From: Ruminococcaceae bacterium UBA7101 | Lineage (GTDB): Bacteria > Bacillota > Clostridia > Oscillospirales > Acutalibacteraceae | Assembly: GCA_002493325.1 (NCBI GenBank) | Contig: DKYL01000009.1 | Span: forward strand, 16,137-55,832 | Reading direction: 5' to 3' | Length of the DNA stretch: 39,696 bases | Shown: in pieces, positions 31,259 to 39,644 of the stretch | How the letters are laid out: each line of letters opens with the position of its first letter | How positions within the stretch are numbered: position 1 is the first letter of the stretch | The notes under the pieces: generated by a model | Databases searched by the model: none | What the model was told of the DNA's origin: nothing | The model's input: only the letters and a program-made list of their open reading frames with translations | Made by a program: the position numbers and the translations under genes

Positions 31259-34078
31259 CTATTTTAAATACTTTTTAAGATATTGACCGGTGTATGATTT
31301 TTTACATTCAGCCACCTGTTCGGGAGTACCTGCAGTAACGATTTTGCCACCGTTTTTGCCGCCCTCGGGACCGAGATCAATAATATAATCTGCAGATTTA
31401 ATTATGTCAAGATTGTGTTCAATAACAAGCACGGTATTGCCGCTGTCAACCAGCATATTCAGAACATTGACGAGCCTGTGAACATCTGCTGTATGAAGAC
31501 CTGTTGTAGGCTCATCAAGGATATAAATGGTTTTGCCTGTGCTTCGCTTTGAGAGCTCTGTTGCAAGCTTGACACGCTGTGCCTCACCGCCTGAAAGTGT
31601 TGTGGCACTCTGACCGATTTTGATATAGCCAAGACCAACATCCGACAAGGTTTTGAGCTTATTATATATTTTAGGTTGCTGCGAAAAAAATTCACAGCCC
31701 TCATCAACCGTCATTTCAAGCACATCAAATATTGTTTTGCCCTTGAACTTTACCTCAAGGGTTTCACGGTTATAGCGCTTGCCGCCGCACACATCACAGG
31801 CAACATAAACATCAGCAAGGAAATGCATTTCGATTTTCACAATGCCGTCGCCCTGACAAGCCTCACAGCGTCCGCCCTTTACATTAAAGGAAAATCGGTT
31901 TGCCTTGTAGCCACGCTGCTTTGCATCAGGCGTCTGTGCATAAAGCTCACGTATATCGTTAAAAACGCCTGTATAGGTTGCAGGATTTGAACGAGGTGTT
32001 CTGCCGATTGGTGACTGGTCAATATTAATAACCTTATCGAGATTATCAGCACCCGTTATTTTCTCAAAGTTCCTTGCCTTTGTTTTGGCACCATTCAGTA
32101 TATTAGCCAGATGTGTATTGAGTATTTCATTGACAAGGCTTGATTTTCCTGAGCCTGAAACGCCTGTTACTGCAACAAATTTGCCAAGCGGTATTTCAAC
32201 ATCAATCTTTTTAAGATTATTTGCACAGGCACCATAGACAGTAAGCTTTTTGCCGCTGCCCTCACGTCTTTTTGACGGAACAGGAATCTGACGCTTGCCG
32301 CTGAGATACTGACCTGTTATAGAGCTTTCACAGTTAATAATATCCTCCACAGTTCCTGCTGCGATAAGCTCACCGCCGTGAACACCCGCACCGGGTCCTA
32401 TGTCAACGATATAATCGGCGCTTCGCATCGTATCCTCATCATGCTCAACTACAATTAAAGTATTCCCCAAATCACGCAGATGCTTAAGTGTGCCGAGAAG
32501 CTTGTCATTATCCCTCTGATGAAGTCCGATTGAAGGCTCGTCAAGAATATATAATACACCCATAAGGGAGGAGCCTATCTGTGTTGCAAGTCTTATACGC
32601 TGAGCCTCGCCGCCTGAAAGCGTTGCAGCCTCACGTGCCAGTGACAGATATTCAAGACCGACAGAATTTAAAAACTGAAGTCTTTCCCTGATTTCATTAA
32701 CCACAAGATTTCCGATAAGCTGTTCTCTTTCCGTAAGCTGAAGATTGCTGATAAATTCAAGCTCCTCACCAATCGGCATTGAGCAGAATTCATAAATATT
32801 CAGACCGCCGACAGTAACGCTGAGCACCTCGGGCAAAAGCCTTGAGCCTTTGCAGTCAGGGCATACACAGGTGGTCATAACAGCCTCAATATCATTCCTT
32901 GACCATTCACTTGTGGTTTCATTATATCTTCTGTTGAGATTGGATACTATACCCTCAAAATCCGTTTTGTAACTGCCTGTGCCGTAGGAGGTAACACGCT
33001 TCATTGAAATTTTTTTGCCGTCGGTTCCGTAAAGAATCGCATTAAGACCTTCCTTACAAATCATTTCAACAGGCACATCAAGGGAAAAGCCGTATTCCTT
33101 GGAAAGTCCCTCATAATACATTTTTGCAATGGAGCCGTCACTGATATTCCAACCCGATGCTTTAATAGCTCCCTGATTGATTGACAGCTTTTTATTCGGA
33201 ATAATTAAATCAACATCAATTTCCTTATAAGCACCAAGACCGCCGCACTTTTTGCAGGCGCCGAAGGGATTGTTGAAGGAAAACATTCTGGGGCTCATTT
33301 CCTCAATAACCGCACCGTGCTCAGGGCAGGCATAATTCAGGGAAAAAAGCTCTTCCCTCTCACCCACTATATCAACAAGCACAACACCGTCAGCAAGACG
33401 TGTGGCAGTTTCAATGGAGTCTGCAAGGCGTGTTTTGACAGTATCGTTGATAACAAGTCTGTCAACAATAACCTCAATATTATGCTTTTTGTTTTTCTCC
33501 ATTTTTATGTCTTCGCTGAGATCATAAACAGAGCCGTCAACACGAACACGGACATAACCGCTTTTTCGGATATTATCAAGCTCCTTGACATACTCGCCCT
33601 TTCGTCCGCGGACAATAGGTGCCATTATCTGAATTTTTGTTTTTTCAGGCAGCTTCAGCACTGTATCAACAATCTGGTCAACAGTCTGCTGTGTTATCTC
33701 ACGTCCGCACTTGGTACAATGCGGAACACCTATTCTTGCATAGAGCAATCGCAGATAATCATAGATTTCCGTAACCGTGCCTACTGTCGAGCGCGGATTG
33801 CGTGATGTGGTTTTCTGGTCAATTGAAATAGCAGGTGAAAGTCCGTCAATATAATCAACATCCGGCTTTTCCATCTGACCGAGAAACTGCCTTGCATAAG
33901 AAGAAAGCGACTCAACATAACGTCTTTGACCCTCGGCATAAATCGTATCAAAGGCAAGGCTTGACTTGCCTGAGCCTGACAAGCCTGTGAAAACAATCAG
34001 CTTGTCCCTTGGAATTGTGATATCAATATTTTTCAGATTGTGCTCTCTCGCACCCTTAACAACTATATTCTTATTCAT
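31259..34078 (-). CDS. uvrA: Excinuclease ABC subunit A
   Basis: Damage-recognition ATPase of nucleotide excision repair, 939 residues. The start is the ATG at 34078 (MNKNIVVKGAREHNLKNID), inside the MATE stop region; the open frame extends upstream without family match. Two ABC modules are seen, with Walker A GLSGSGKSS and GVSGSGKSS, and LSGGEAQR signatures in both. Zinc sites include CTKCG and, in the C-terminal half, CEACQGDG with CDVCGGKRY. ILDEPSIGLHQRDN and ILDEPTTGLHTAD are the Walker B segments. It overlaps the MATE gene by 8 bp. Confidence 0.98.
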   Translation of the reverse strand: MNKNIVVKGAREHNLKNIDITIPRDKLIVFTGLSGSGKSSLAFDTIYAEGQRRYVESLSSYARQFLGQMEKPDVDYIDGLSPAISIDQKTTSRNPRSTVGTVTEIYDYLRLLYARIGVPHCTKCGREITQQTVDQIVDTVLKLPEKTKIQIMAPIVRGRKGEYVKELDNIRKSGYVRVRVDGSVYDLSEDIKMEKNKKHNIEVIVDRLVINDTVKTRLADSIETATRLADGVVLVDIVGEREELFSLNYACPEHGAVIEEMSPRMFSFNNPFGACKKCGGLGAYKEIDVDLIIPNKKLSINQGAIKASGWNISDGSIAKMYYEGLSKEYGFSLDVPVEMICKEGLNAILYGTDGKKISMKRVTSYGTGSYKTDFEGIVSNLNRRYNETTSEWSRNDIEAVMTTCVCPDCKGSRLLPEVLSVTVGGLNIYEFCSMPIGEELEFISNLQLTEREQLIGNLVVNEIRERLQFLNSVGLEYLSLAREAATLSGGEAQRIRLATQIGSSLMGVLYILDEPSIGLHQRDNDKLLGTLKHLRDLGNTLIVVEHDEDTMRSADYIVDIGPGAGVHGGELIAAGTVEDIINCESSITGQYLSGKRQIPVPSKRREGSGKKLTVYGACANNLKKIDVEIPLGKFVAVTGVSGSGKSSLVNEILNTHLANILNGAKTKARNFEKITGADNLDKVINIDQSPIGRTPRSNPATYTGVFNDIRELYAQTPDAKQRGYKANRFSFNVKGGRCEACQGDGIVKIEMHFLADVYVACDVCGGKRYNRETLEVKFKGKTIFDVLEMTVDEGCEFFSQQPKIYNKLKTLSDVGLGYIKIGQSATTLSGGEAQRVKLATELSKRSTGKTIYILDEPTTGLHTADVHRLVNVLNMLVDSGNTVLVIEHNLDIIKSADYIIDLGPEGGKNGGKIVTAGTPEQVAECKKSYTGQYLKKYLK

Positions 34079-35489
34079 CCTTAACCTCTGCCTGCTGTAG
34101 TTTTGCAAGAGCCTTCTTGCCCTCCTCCGTTACAGGCTTTATCCATTTTTTTGAAAAATAAAATTTTAAACAGCATATTACCTTGGGAATATCCTCAAAA
34201 ATATACATAATTGCATAAGCTGCCAAAAACGGCACTTTGAATACATAAACTGCAATGAGTGTTGCAGGAACTGACATCAGCCACAGACATATCAGTTCAA
34301 ACTTAGCGCCTGTGAAGGTGTCGCCGCCCGAACGGAATATGGACACAATCTGCAGATACGGGAACATTCTGAAAGGAAAAGCAATTGCATAAATCAGCAT
34401 CATTACACCTGCCGTATCTATGGCAAGCTGACTGATATTGCTGCCCATATTGAACAAACTTACAAGCTGGTGCCTGAACACAACAATCAAAACAGACACA
34501 GCTGCTGCTATTACGGGAACAATGATGGAAAAACGCTTTGAATCCTCAATGCCCTTTTTAATTTCACCCATACCGATTGACTTGCCAATCATAACAGATG
34601 ACGCACTGCATATACCGATAAACAGAACAAAACAGATATTTTCAAAGCTTCTTACAATAGTCAGGGCAGAAAAATACTCATAACCCATATTGCCGTAAAT
34701 AATATTATAGGTGAAGGTACCAAGTCCCCACATACTTTCATTTATAACAATCGGTATTGCTTTTTTTAAATACTCCTTAATCTCAACCCTGTTGAATTTA
34801 AAAAATTCCTTTGACTCTGCTGCAATAATATTTTTCTGAAACAGGGATATAACTACAATCATAACAACACCAAGCCACGCCGATATTACCGTAGCCAGAG
34901 CCGCACCCTTAACGCCCATTTGCGGAAATCCGAATTTACCGAAAATCATAGCGTAATCCAGAAAAATATTCAGTACAGTAGTAAAGGCAGATGCATACAT
35001 CGGCAACTTAACATCCTCAACAGCTCTGAGAACAGCAGCAAGAATATTTGTTAAAGCAATGGGAATATATGAAAATGCAACAACCTTTAAATATTCCGCA
35101 CCCACAGCAACAACCTCAGGGTCGGAATTAAATATTCTTATTACATACTGTGGTATTACAATGCTTACAACTGTAAATAAAACAGACACAGCAAGGGAAA
35201 ACACTATGGAAATACCGCCGATATGACGTATTTTCTTTAAATCCTGAATCCCCCAGTACTGTGAAATGAATACCGATGTTGCTGAGCAGAAGCCAACTAA
35301 CATCATATTCATCAGCCAAGCCCACTGCCCTATCATACCAACAGCGGAAAGTGCAACCGTTCCGAGAGAGCTGACAAGCAGAGTATCCGCAAGGGTAAAC
35401 GAGCTTGTCAGCAAATTCTGCAGTGCCACGGGCACAGTCAGCTTAACTGCATTTTTCCAAAACTTTTTATCGTTAAATAACCTTATCAT
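34071..35489 (-). CDS. MATE family efflux transporter
   Basis: A 472-residue membrane protein with about 12 helices in two six-helix halves. It opens FWKNAVKLTVPVALQNLL, then TLADTLLVSSLGTVALSAVG, the MATE N-lobe pattern. FRSGGDTFTGAKFELICLW marks the second half. The family exports drugs or metabolites using Na+ or H+. It lies 26 bp after uvrB and overlaps uvrA by 8 bp, so it should be transcribed with both. Substrate unknown. Confidence 0.93.
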   Translation of the reverse strand: MIRLFNDKKFWKNAVKLTVPVALQNLLTSSFTLADTLLVSSLGTVALSAVGMIGQWAWLMNMMLVGFCSATSVFISQYWGIQDLKKIRHIGGISIVFSLAVSVLFTVVSIVIPQYVIRIFNSDPEVVAVGAEYLKVVAFSYIPIALTNILAAVLRAVEDVKLPMYASAFTTVLNIFLDYAMIFGKFGFPQMGVKGAALATVISAWLGVVMIVVISLFQKNIIAAESKEFFKFNRVEIKEYLKKAIPIVINESMWGLGTFTYNIIYGNMGYEYFSALTIVRSFENICFVLFIGICSASSVMIGKSIGMGEIKKGIEDSKRFSIIVPVIAAAVSVLIVVFRHQLVSLFNMGSNISQLAIDTAGVMMLIYAIAFPFRMFPYLQIVSIFRSGGDTFTGAKFELICLWLMSVPATLIAVYVFKVPFLAAYAIMYIFEDIPKVICCLKFYFSKKWIKPVTEEGKKALAKLQQAEVKDE

Positions 35490-35515
35490 TTTTAGTATTC
35501 CTAATAATTCGCAAT

Positions 35516-37468
35516 CTATTTTTCCAATTCAGCAATCTGGTCACGAAGAAATGCTGCATGCTCAAATTCAAGCATACGTGCCGCCTCCTTCATCTCACGG
35601 GTGAGCTGCTGAATCATGAATTGTTTTTCTTTCTTAGTCAGGTGCTTCTTCTTACCCGACAATTTTTCCTTAGAGGTAATTTCAATAACCTGACGAACGT
35701 CCTTTTTAATGGTTTTAGGTGTTATGCCGTGCTGTTCATTATATTTTTGCTGAATGTCACGGCGTCTTACGGTTTCAGTTATTGCACGCTCCATTGACGG
35801 TGTAACACTGTCAGCATACATAATAACCTCACCGTTTTCATTTCTTGCAGCACGTCCGATTGTCTGCACAAGGGAGGTCTCACTTCTCAAAAAGCCCTCT
35901 TTGTCTGCATCAAGAATTGCCACAAGTGAAACCTCCGGTATATCAAGACCCTCACGCAGAAGATTGATACCAACAAGAACATCAAACTCGCCAAGTCTTA
36001 AATCACGTATAATCTCCATTCTTTCAATGGTATCTATATCATGGTGCATATAACGCACCTTCACACCAAAGCCCTCAAGATATTTTGTCAAATTCTCTGC
36101 CATAGCTTTGGTAAGTGTCGTAACAAGCACACGTTCCTTGCGATCTGCTCTTATATTGATTTCACTAAGAAGATCATCCATCTGATCCTCAGTGGGTTTA
36201 ACCGTAATAATCGGGTCAAGAAGACCTGTAGGTCTTATCACCTGCTCAACAATCTGTGTGCTGTGCTCCTTTTCAAATGTATTCGGAGTAGCAGATGTAA
36301 ATATAACCTGATTGATTTTTTTATAAAATTCATCAAACTGCATCGGTCTGTTATCCAGTGCAGACGGCAGTCTGAAGCCGTATTCAACAAGGCTTTCCTT
36401 TCTTGCTCTATCTCCTGCATACATTCCTCTGACCTGCGGCAGCATAACATGGCTTTCATCACAGAACAGCAGAAAATCATCAGGCATATAGTCAATAAGC
36501 GTAAATGGTGCAGCACCGGGCTTTCTGCCGCTCATAACGGCGGAATAGTTTTCAATACCCTTGCAAAAGCCTGTTTCCCTGAGCATTTCGATGTCATTCA
36601 TCGTACGCTCTTTAATACGCTGTGCCTCAAGGAGCTTACCTTTTTCCTCAAAATATGCCACACGTTCAACCATTTCATTATAAATTTTTTCAATGGCAAT
36701 ATTCATTTTTTCCTGACCCACAACATAGTGAGATGCAGGATAAATACAAACGTGTGATAAAACACCCTCAACCTTGCCTGTTAATGGATTTATTTCACAT
36801 ATGCGGTCAATATCATCGCCGAAAAATTCAACCCTTATTGCATTGCCTGAAGACCCTGCAGGAAAAATTTCAAGTGTATCACCGCGGACTCTGAACTTAT
36901 TGCGTACAAAATTAATATCGTTACGCTCATACTGAATGGAAACAAGTCTTTCAATCAGCTCATCCCTGCCGATTTCTTTTCCTGTTCTCAAGGAAATAAC
37001 CATACTCTTGTAATCTATCGGGTCGCCGATTGAGTAAATACAGGAAACAGATGCAACAATAATCACATCACGGCGCTCAAAAAGTGCAGCCGTTGCCGAA
37101 TGACGCAGCTTGTCAATCTCATCATTGATTGAGCTGTCCTTCTCAATATAGGTATCTGTTGTAGGCACATATGCTTCAGGCTGATAATAGTCATAATAGG
37201 ACACAAAATACTCAACAGCATTTTCAGGAAAGAACTCTCTGAATTCACTGCAAAGTTGTGCGGCGAGCGTCTTATTATGTGCAAGCACAAGCGTTGGACG
37301 GTTTACACGCTCAATAATATTAGCCATTGTAAAGGTTTTTCCCGAGCCTGTAACACCCATCAGTGTCTGCTCCTTATCACCACGAAGCACACCCTTAACC
37401 AAAGCATCTATTGCCTCAGGCTGGTCACCTGTGGGTTTGAATTTTGACACCAGCTTAAACTTGTCCAT
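35516..37468 (-). CDS. uvrB: Excinuclease ABC subunit B
   Basis: Helicase-like subunit that verifies lesions and positions UvrC; 650 residues. Walker A GVTGSGKTFTMA, the DNA-locking beta-hairpin YYDYYQPEAYVP, DESHVMLPQ (helicase motif II) and TLTKAMAENLTKYLEG. The C-terminal UVR motif for UvrC contact (about 612-650) includes EFEHAAFLRDQIAELE. GGGAGCTATT precedes the ATG. First gene of uvrB-MATE-uvrA with its own promoter and a LexA-like box upstream. Confidence 0.98.
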   Translation of the reverse strand: MDKFKLVSKFKPTGDQPEAIDALVKGVLRGDKEQTLMGVTGSGKTFTMANIIERVNRPTLVLAHNKTLAAQLCSEFREFFPENAVEYFVSYYDYYQPEAYVPTTDTYIEKDSSINDEIDKLRHSATAALFERRDVIIVASVSCIYSIGDPIDYKSMVISLRTGKEIGRDELIERLVSIQYERNDINFVRNKFRVRGDTLEIFPAGSSGNAIRVEFFGDDIDRICEINPLTGKVEGVLSHVCIYPASHYVVGQEKMNIAIEKIYNEMVERVAYFEEKGKLLEAQRIKERTMNDIEMLRETGFCKGIENYSAVMSGRKPGAAPFTLIDYMPDDFLLFCDESHVMLPQVRGMYAGDRARKESLVEYGFRLPSALDNRPMQFDEFYKKINQVIFTSATPNTFEKEHSTQIVEQVIRPTGLLDPIITVKPTEDQMDDLLSEINIRADRKERVLVTTLTKAMAENLTKYLEGFGVKVRYMHHDIDTIERMEIIRDLRLGEFDVLVGINLLREGLDIPEVSLVAILDADKEGFLRSETSLVQTIGRAARNENGEVIMYADSVTPSMERAITETVRRRDIQQKYNEQHGITPKTIKKDVRQVIEITSKEKLSGKKKHLTKKEKQFMIQQLTREMKEAARMLEFEHAAFLRDQIAELEK

Positions 37469-37512
37469 AATAGCTCCCTGACTCTGTTTTAATAAATTTT
37501 TACATTCATTAT

Positions 37513-37541
37513 ATTATATGATAAATATAAAATTATTTCAA
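37513..37541 (-). promoter_or_regulatory. SigA-type promoter of uvrB
   Basis: On the minus strand, TTGAAA (37536-37541), 17 bp, TATAAT (37513-37518), 45 bp upstream of the uvrB start. Confidence 0.75.
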
Positions 37542-37560
37542 TAGCTTTAAACAAATTTCT

Positions 37561-37574
37561 CGAACTTTTGTTCT
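37561..37574. promoter_or_regulatory. LexA (SOS) box-like operator
   Basis: CGAACTTTTGTTCT contains the perfect GAAC-N4-GTTC dyad of the Gram-positive LexA box. It sits 20 bp upstream of the uvrB -35. uvrBA is a classic SOS operon in Firmicutes. It also lies just upstream of the sigK promoter on the other strand. Confidence 0.7.
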
Positions 37575-37580
37575 TGATGA

Positions 37581-37608
37581 AAATATTGATAACAGCAAGG
37601 CATATAAA
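37581..37608 (+). promoter_or_regulatory. Candidate SigE-dependent promoter of sigK
   Basis: AAATATT (37581-37587), 13 bp, CATATAAA (37601-37608). This matches the Bacillus SigE pattern KMATATT and CATACAMT at 6 of 7 and 6 of 8 positions. The start of transcription would be about 30 bases before the sigK ATG. sigK is transcribed by SigE in Bacillus. Confidence 0.55.
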
Positions 37609-37644
37609 ATTAAGAAAAAGAATACTATTTCTTGGGTGATGAAA

Positions 37645-37992
37645 ATGTTTACTGCAATACTTTCTGCCATATCGGCACATTTAATTTATTTCATATTGCA
37701 CATACAAAACACCTCCAGCTTTCCTAAGCCTCTTAGTCCGAAGGAAGAGGCAGAAATGCTTAAGAGAATGGAGGAAGGAGATAAAAACGCAAGAGCAATA
37801 CTTATTGAAAAAAATCTCAGACTTGTAAGCCACATCGTAAAAAAATATTATTCAAAAACAAATGATACCGACGATTTAATCAGCATAGGAACAATCGGAC
37901 TGATTAAAGCAATAGACTCCTTCAAAGCAGATAAAAATGTACGCCTTGCCACCTACGCCAGCCGCTGTATAGAAAATGCTATACTAACATAA
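37645..37992 (+). CDS. sigK: Sporulation sigma factor SigK, N-terminal half (interrupted gene)
   Basis: A 115-residue fragment of the late mother-cell sigma factor, normally ~235 residues. It begins MFTAILSAISAHLIYFIL (hydrophobic pro-sequence), then SFPKPLSPKEEAEML, IEKNLRLVSHIVKKYY, DDLISIGTIGLIKAIDSF and LATYASRCIEN. It then reads AILT and stops, where an intact protein reads EILMHLR. Regions 2.3 to 4 are absent. The ATG at 37645 is 6 bases after GGGTG; two in-frame upstream starts are less suitable. The break is at the skin-insertion position known from Bacillus sigK, so the 3' half is probably elsewhere. Rejoining by excision is inferred. Confidence 0.9.
   Translation: MFTAILSAISAHLIYFILHIQNTSSFPKPLSPKEEAEMLKRMEEGDKNARAILIEKNLRLVSHIVKKYYSKTNDTDDLISIGTIGLIKAIDSFKADKNVRLATYASRCIENAILT
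37967..37984. repeat. Candidate attL site in sigK (6-6-6 inverted repeat)
   Basis: GTATAG (37967-37972), AAAATG, CTATAC (37979-37984) is a perfect dyad lying exactly on the point where sigK similarity ends. Its centre, AAAATG, overlaps the AATGA core reported for Bacillus skin. Symmetric half-sites around a short core are what a large serine recombinase uses. Confidence 0.6.
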
Positions 37993-38009
37993 CAGCAACA
38001 ATATGTGCT

Positions 38010-38471
38010 TTGAAACCGCAAGACACAAGCATTTTGCCTCAAATTGATAAATGGAGTTTGTATCAATCATTACCTAATGCATATGTCTTACATAGGATTA
38101 AGAATGGTAATGTTGAATACTATCCCCTGTTTTGTGTTAGACTTAAGGTTAATAATTATAAGCACTATTCGTTCAATGCATTTAATGAAATTGATGATTC
38201 TACTTTCGGCGGTACAGTCAAAAAGCAAAGAATTGAAAAGCATATGACAATAAAACAGGTTGCAAATATTGTTGGTATCAGTGTTGATACACTCATGAGA
38301 ATTGAGCAAAATAAGTACAATTTACACAATGCGGACAAGCTTAAAAAGTTATGCGATATTTTAGGCTTAGACGCACAAAAAATCTGCTCACCCTATCAGC
38401 TGTTCCTGCTGAACAACCAAGGTGAGCAGATATTAAAATTCAGAAGATATAATCATTTAACTCAAAAATGA
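38010..38471 (+). CDS. XRE-type helix-turn-helix protein, 5' end uncertain
   Basis: A 153-codon frame from a TTG at 38010 with no ribosome site. Residues about 70-120 are an XRE/Cro-type domain (GTVKKQRIEKHMTIKQVAN, then VGISVDTLMRIEQNKY and KLKKLCDILGL). The N-terminal part (KWSLYQSLPNAYVLHRIKNG) is not recognised. The frame stays open upstream through the sigK junction to 37935, so the true N-terminus may lie on the far side of the element or be lost. An element-borne regulator is the likely role. Base composition is more AT-rich than the backbone. Confidence 0.7.
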   Translation: MKPQDTSILPQIDKWSLYQSLPNAYVLHRIKNGNVEYYPLFCVRLKVNNYKHYSFNAFNEIDDSTFGGTVKKQRIEKHMTIKQVANIVGISVDTLMRIEQNKYNLHNADKLKKLCDILGLDAQKICSPYQLFLLNNQGEQILKFRRYNHLTQK

Positions 38472-38549
38472 AATACATACAATAAATTAATTTAGCAATT
38501 TATTTTTTATTTATAAGTCAATCTACGCTCCAAAGGAAATTTAATATAT

Positions 38550-39644
38550 TTATAACATAAGCATTCCGAAACCACAGCTTTCGACATATGCCAATTTCAT
38601 TGATGTTATCTTCTTGGTCTTTGCAGAAATTTGAAAAGATGTCATATAAAAATTATTCATTCCCCATTTATCAATTTCTTCAGGTTCAGAAAGATAATAA
38701 ACAATAATTGTTTCGCCATCTAAAGAATTGTCAAATGCATCCTGTGCATATTCATAATACACATCATCTTTATCACCGTTTTTCACAATTATCCCTGTTG
38801 CCGTACCAAATTCATCAAATGTTTTTCCTGAAACAGACTGTCCTATTCTTAAATCTGCAATAGTGAAATCGTTATCAGGACCATCAACATAATAATCTCT
38901 CGCACTGATTTCAGTAACAATAAAATCACTGCCTTTTTTCTTTCCGTCGGTTAAATCATTTGTATTTCTTTGATATTTTGCTGAAATCTCAAGTTTGTCA
39001 AATGCCGTATCTGCATATGTTTTATCATCAACTAATGTCAGATTTATAGAATCTGAATAATGCTGAGAATTATCATAAAAACTTTGAGAGTTTTCATCGA
39101 GAGTCAATCCAAAATCTGAGACAACTGTTTTTGCGCTGTTTTCATCACAAATATTAAATATTCCATTTTGATAACTGTAATATGAAAAGGTTGCAATCCA
39201 TTCATCAGTACTCATATAATCGCCAATGGTTTCTGTACTAACTGAACCGCCTGTTATGCCAGATGGCGGTTCAACATCAAGTGATGTATCATGAGCATAA
39301 GTTATACCATATTCAGGAACCTCATAATCAAAATGTATATCTCCAAAATTTTCTTCTGCTAAATCTCCCAATTCGGAAAAATCATCTGATACTTGCTTTG
39401 CAAGAATAGCATTTTTTATACCATTAATTGAAGCAATCAAAATAACTACACCTACAATAACACCTATTATTATAAAAAGTATTTTTTTATTCTTAGATTT
39501 TGTATTATCCTTGTTAATAACATCAGTTTTTTCTTTTTGATTAATTGAATCATAGGCCGACATGTCATAAGAAAGCTTTTCACCACAAGCAACACAAAAA
39601 GTTGCATCATTTTTATTTTCTTTTCCGCATTTTTTACAATACAT
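38550..39644 (-). CDS. Zinc-ribbon membrane protein of unknown function
   Basis: A 364-residue protein. The N-terminal zinc ribbon has C3, C6, C17 and C20 (MYCKKCGKE, TFCVACGEKL). A polar linker rich in Lys and Asn leads to one transmembrane helix at about 55-73 (ILFIIIGVIVGVVILI), then a ~285-residue, Asp/Ser-rich domain predicted to lie outside the cell. That domain has no motif I recognise. AAAGGGG lies 11 bases before the ATG. Such ribbon-plus-helix proteins are common in gut Firmicutes accessory DNA. Confidence 0.8.
   Translation of the reverse strand: MYCKKCGKENKNDATFCVACGEKLSYDMSAYDSINQKEKTDVINKDNTKSKNKKILFIIIGVIVGVVILIASINGIKNAILAKQVSDDFSELGDLAEENFGDIHFDYEVPEYGITYAHDTSLDVEPPSGITGGSVSTETIGDYMSTDEWIATFSYYSYQNGIFNICDENSAKTVVSDFGLTLDENSQSFYDNSQHYSDSINLTLVDDKTYADTAFDKLEISAKYQRNTNDLTDGKKKGSDFIVTEISARDYYVDGPDNDFTIADLRIGQSVSGKTFDEFGTATGIIVKNGDKDDVYYEYAQDAFDNSLDGETIIVYYLSEPEEIDKWGMNNFYMTSFQISAKTKKITSMKLAYVESCGFGMLML

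Noticed and set aside
36041..36757. 238-codon plus-strand open frame
   Set aside because: Antisense to uvrB, rich in Cys, His and Phe in a way typical of shadow frames.
37636..37644. GTG and ATG starts upstream of the chosen sigK start
   Set aside because: They overlap the GGGTG ribosome site; the chosen ATG gives the usual SigK N-terminus.
38472..38549. AT-rich inverted repeat AATAAATT/AATTTATT as terminator between the HTH and zinc-ribbon genes
   Set aside because: All A/T pairs and only 8 bp; likely by chance in such AT-rich sequence.
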